From: a virus
Direction: 5' to 3' (one strand)
Length of the DNA: 23,196 nucleotides
Virus record (IMG/VR): IMGVR_UViG_3300024520_000511
Coordinates: 1 to 23,196 of that record
In this document: in pieces, positions 22,810 through 23,196 of the stretch
Position numbering within the stretch: the stretch's first letter is position 1
How the letters are laid out: each line of letters opens with the position of its first letter
Notes under the pieces: generated by a model
Seen by the model: the letters and a program-made list of their open reading frames with translations, nothing else
What the model was told of the DNA's origin: nothing
The model's database searches: none
Translations under genes and position numbers: made by a program

Positions 22810-23133
22810 TTCTGCAGCGAGCGCCGAAGCAATACCCGCCAGAAGTTCGTCGGTTTCTTCCATCAGGAACCTGGAAGTATCACCATCATCGTTGGGGTAA
22901 ATCTCCCAATAAGGCTTGCCGACACATCCCAGGTTATCTTCCACGTCAAGATAGACGCTGATCCGGGCATTAACTTGGAATCGGATCAGCGCCCCGTACA
23001 TCGGAGGCCAGATGCGAATTTTCCATTCTGGCGGGAACTGGAGCTGGGGAATTTTATTACTCCATTCCTGCTGCCAGTTTTGTAGCTTCAGCAAAGTTCG
23101 TTGCTCTGCGTCTGTATAATCGCTATTCTTCAT
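22807..23133 (-). CDS. Hypothetical phage protein
   Basis: 108 residues, not recognised. It starts with a helical segment (YTDAEQRTLLKLQNWQQEW), has a proline and tryptophan-rich middle (FPPEWKIRIWPPMYG), two beta strands (ALIRFQVNARISVYLDVED) and an acidic helical end (FLMEETDELLAGIASALAAE). GAGGA lies eight bases before the ATG and within the end of the upstream gene. It is probably an early gene because it is co-transcribed with the replication and modification genes; nothing further can be said. Confidence 0.65.
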   Translation of the reverse strand: MKNSDYTDAEQRTLLKLQNWQQEWSNKIPQLQFPPEWKIRIWPPMYGALIRFQVNARISVYLDVEDNLGCVGKPYWEIYPNDDGDTSRFLMEETDELLAGIASALAAE

Positions 23134-23196
23134 TTCGTAGTCCTCAGCTTTTTGAAGATTGAAGCCAGTCCTGTTTCGAGCGGATACTCCGCATCA
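23130..23196 (-). CDS. C-terminal end of an upstream gene, partial
   Basis: On the minus strand the frame entering at the right edge reads DAEYPLETGLASIFKKLRTTK and then TGA. The TGA forms an ATGA overlap with the next ATG, the arrangement used throughout this operon. The ribosome site of the following gene lies inside it. Only 21 residues are visible, so no family can be named. The frame choice rests on the overlap pattern and on the protein-like sequence. Confidence 0.5.
   Translation of the reverse strand, partial: DAEYPLETGLASIFKKLRTTK

Noticed and set aside
1-23196. CRISPR arrays, tRNA genes, insertion sequences, integrase or attachment sites
   Set aside because: I looked for regular direct repeats, cloverleaf-like segments, transposases and recombinases and saw none; dense coding leaves gaps of at most about 75 bases.

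Overview
The window looks like part of the genome of a tailed dsDNA phage with siphovirus morphology and a long, probably non-contractile tail. The host is probably an alphaproteobacterium. I base that on a small protein resembling the RCAP_Rcc01079 head-spike base family of the Rhodobacter gene transfer agent, a tail chaperone resembling the GTA gp10 group, and moderately GC-rich sequence. The host is inferred. No integrase, tRNA, CRISPR array, insertion sequence or lysis gene was recognised.

Layout. Positions 1-15521 form a plus-strand structural module. It starts with the end of a lectin-like protein and a small unknown protein. It then runs TerL, portal, MuF-like minor head protein, prohead protease, HK97-type capsid protein, a possible decoration protein, a spike-base-like protein, head-tail connectors, tail completion proteins, tail tube, tail assembly chaperones with a -1 frameshift, tape measure, and three tail-tip or fibre proteins. 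A strong intrinsic terminator at 15557-15582 closes the module. From 15565 to the right edge all genes are on the minus strand: DUF3987-like ATPase, family A DNA polymerase, a DUF1937 protein, a 60-residue unknown, a UDG-like/exonuclease protein, a Dcm-like methyltransferase, a ParB-methyltransferase fusion, three unknown early-type proteins and the tail end of a fourth. The two modules converge. Genes are packed tightly, mostly with overlaps of 1-14 bases. No stretch over about 75 bases lacks a gene.

How the genes work together. TerL packages DNA through the portal into a shell made by the capsid protein and matured by the protease. The connectors close the head, and the tube forms on the tape measure with the chaperones. 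The minus-strand module provides replication (ATPase and polymerase), probable DNA modification (two methyltransferases) and possibly nucleotide metabolism (DUF1937).

Most notable. The 3'-5' proofreading domain of the DNA polymerase appears to be divided between two genes. Motifs Exo I and Exo II lie in the UDG-like protein and Exo III at the start of the polymerase, with two small genes between. The tail chaperone carries a canonical G GGA AAC slippery site directly before its stop codon. A similar element of about 37 bases (29 identical) lies upstream of one gene in each of the two opposing transcription units.
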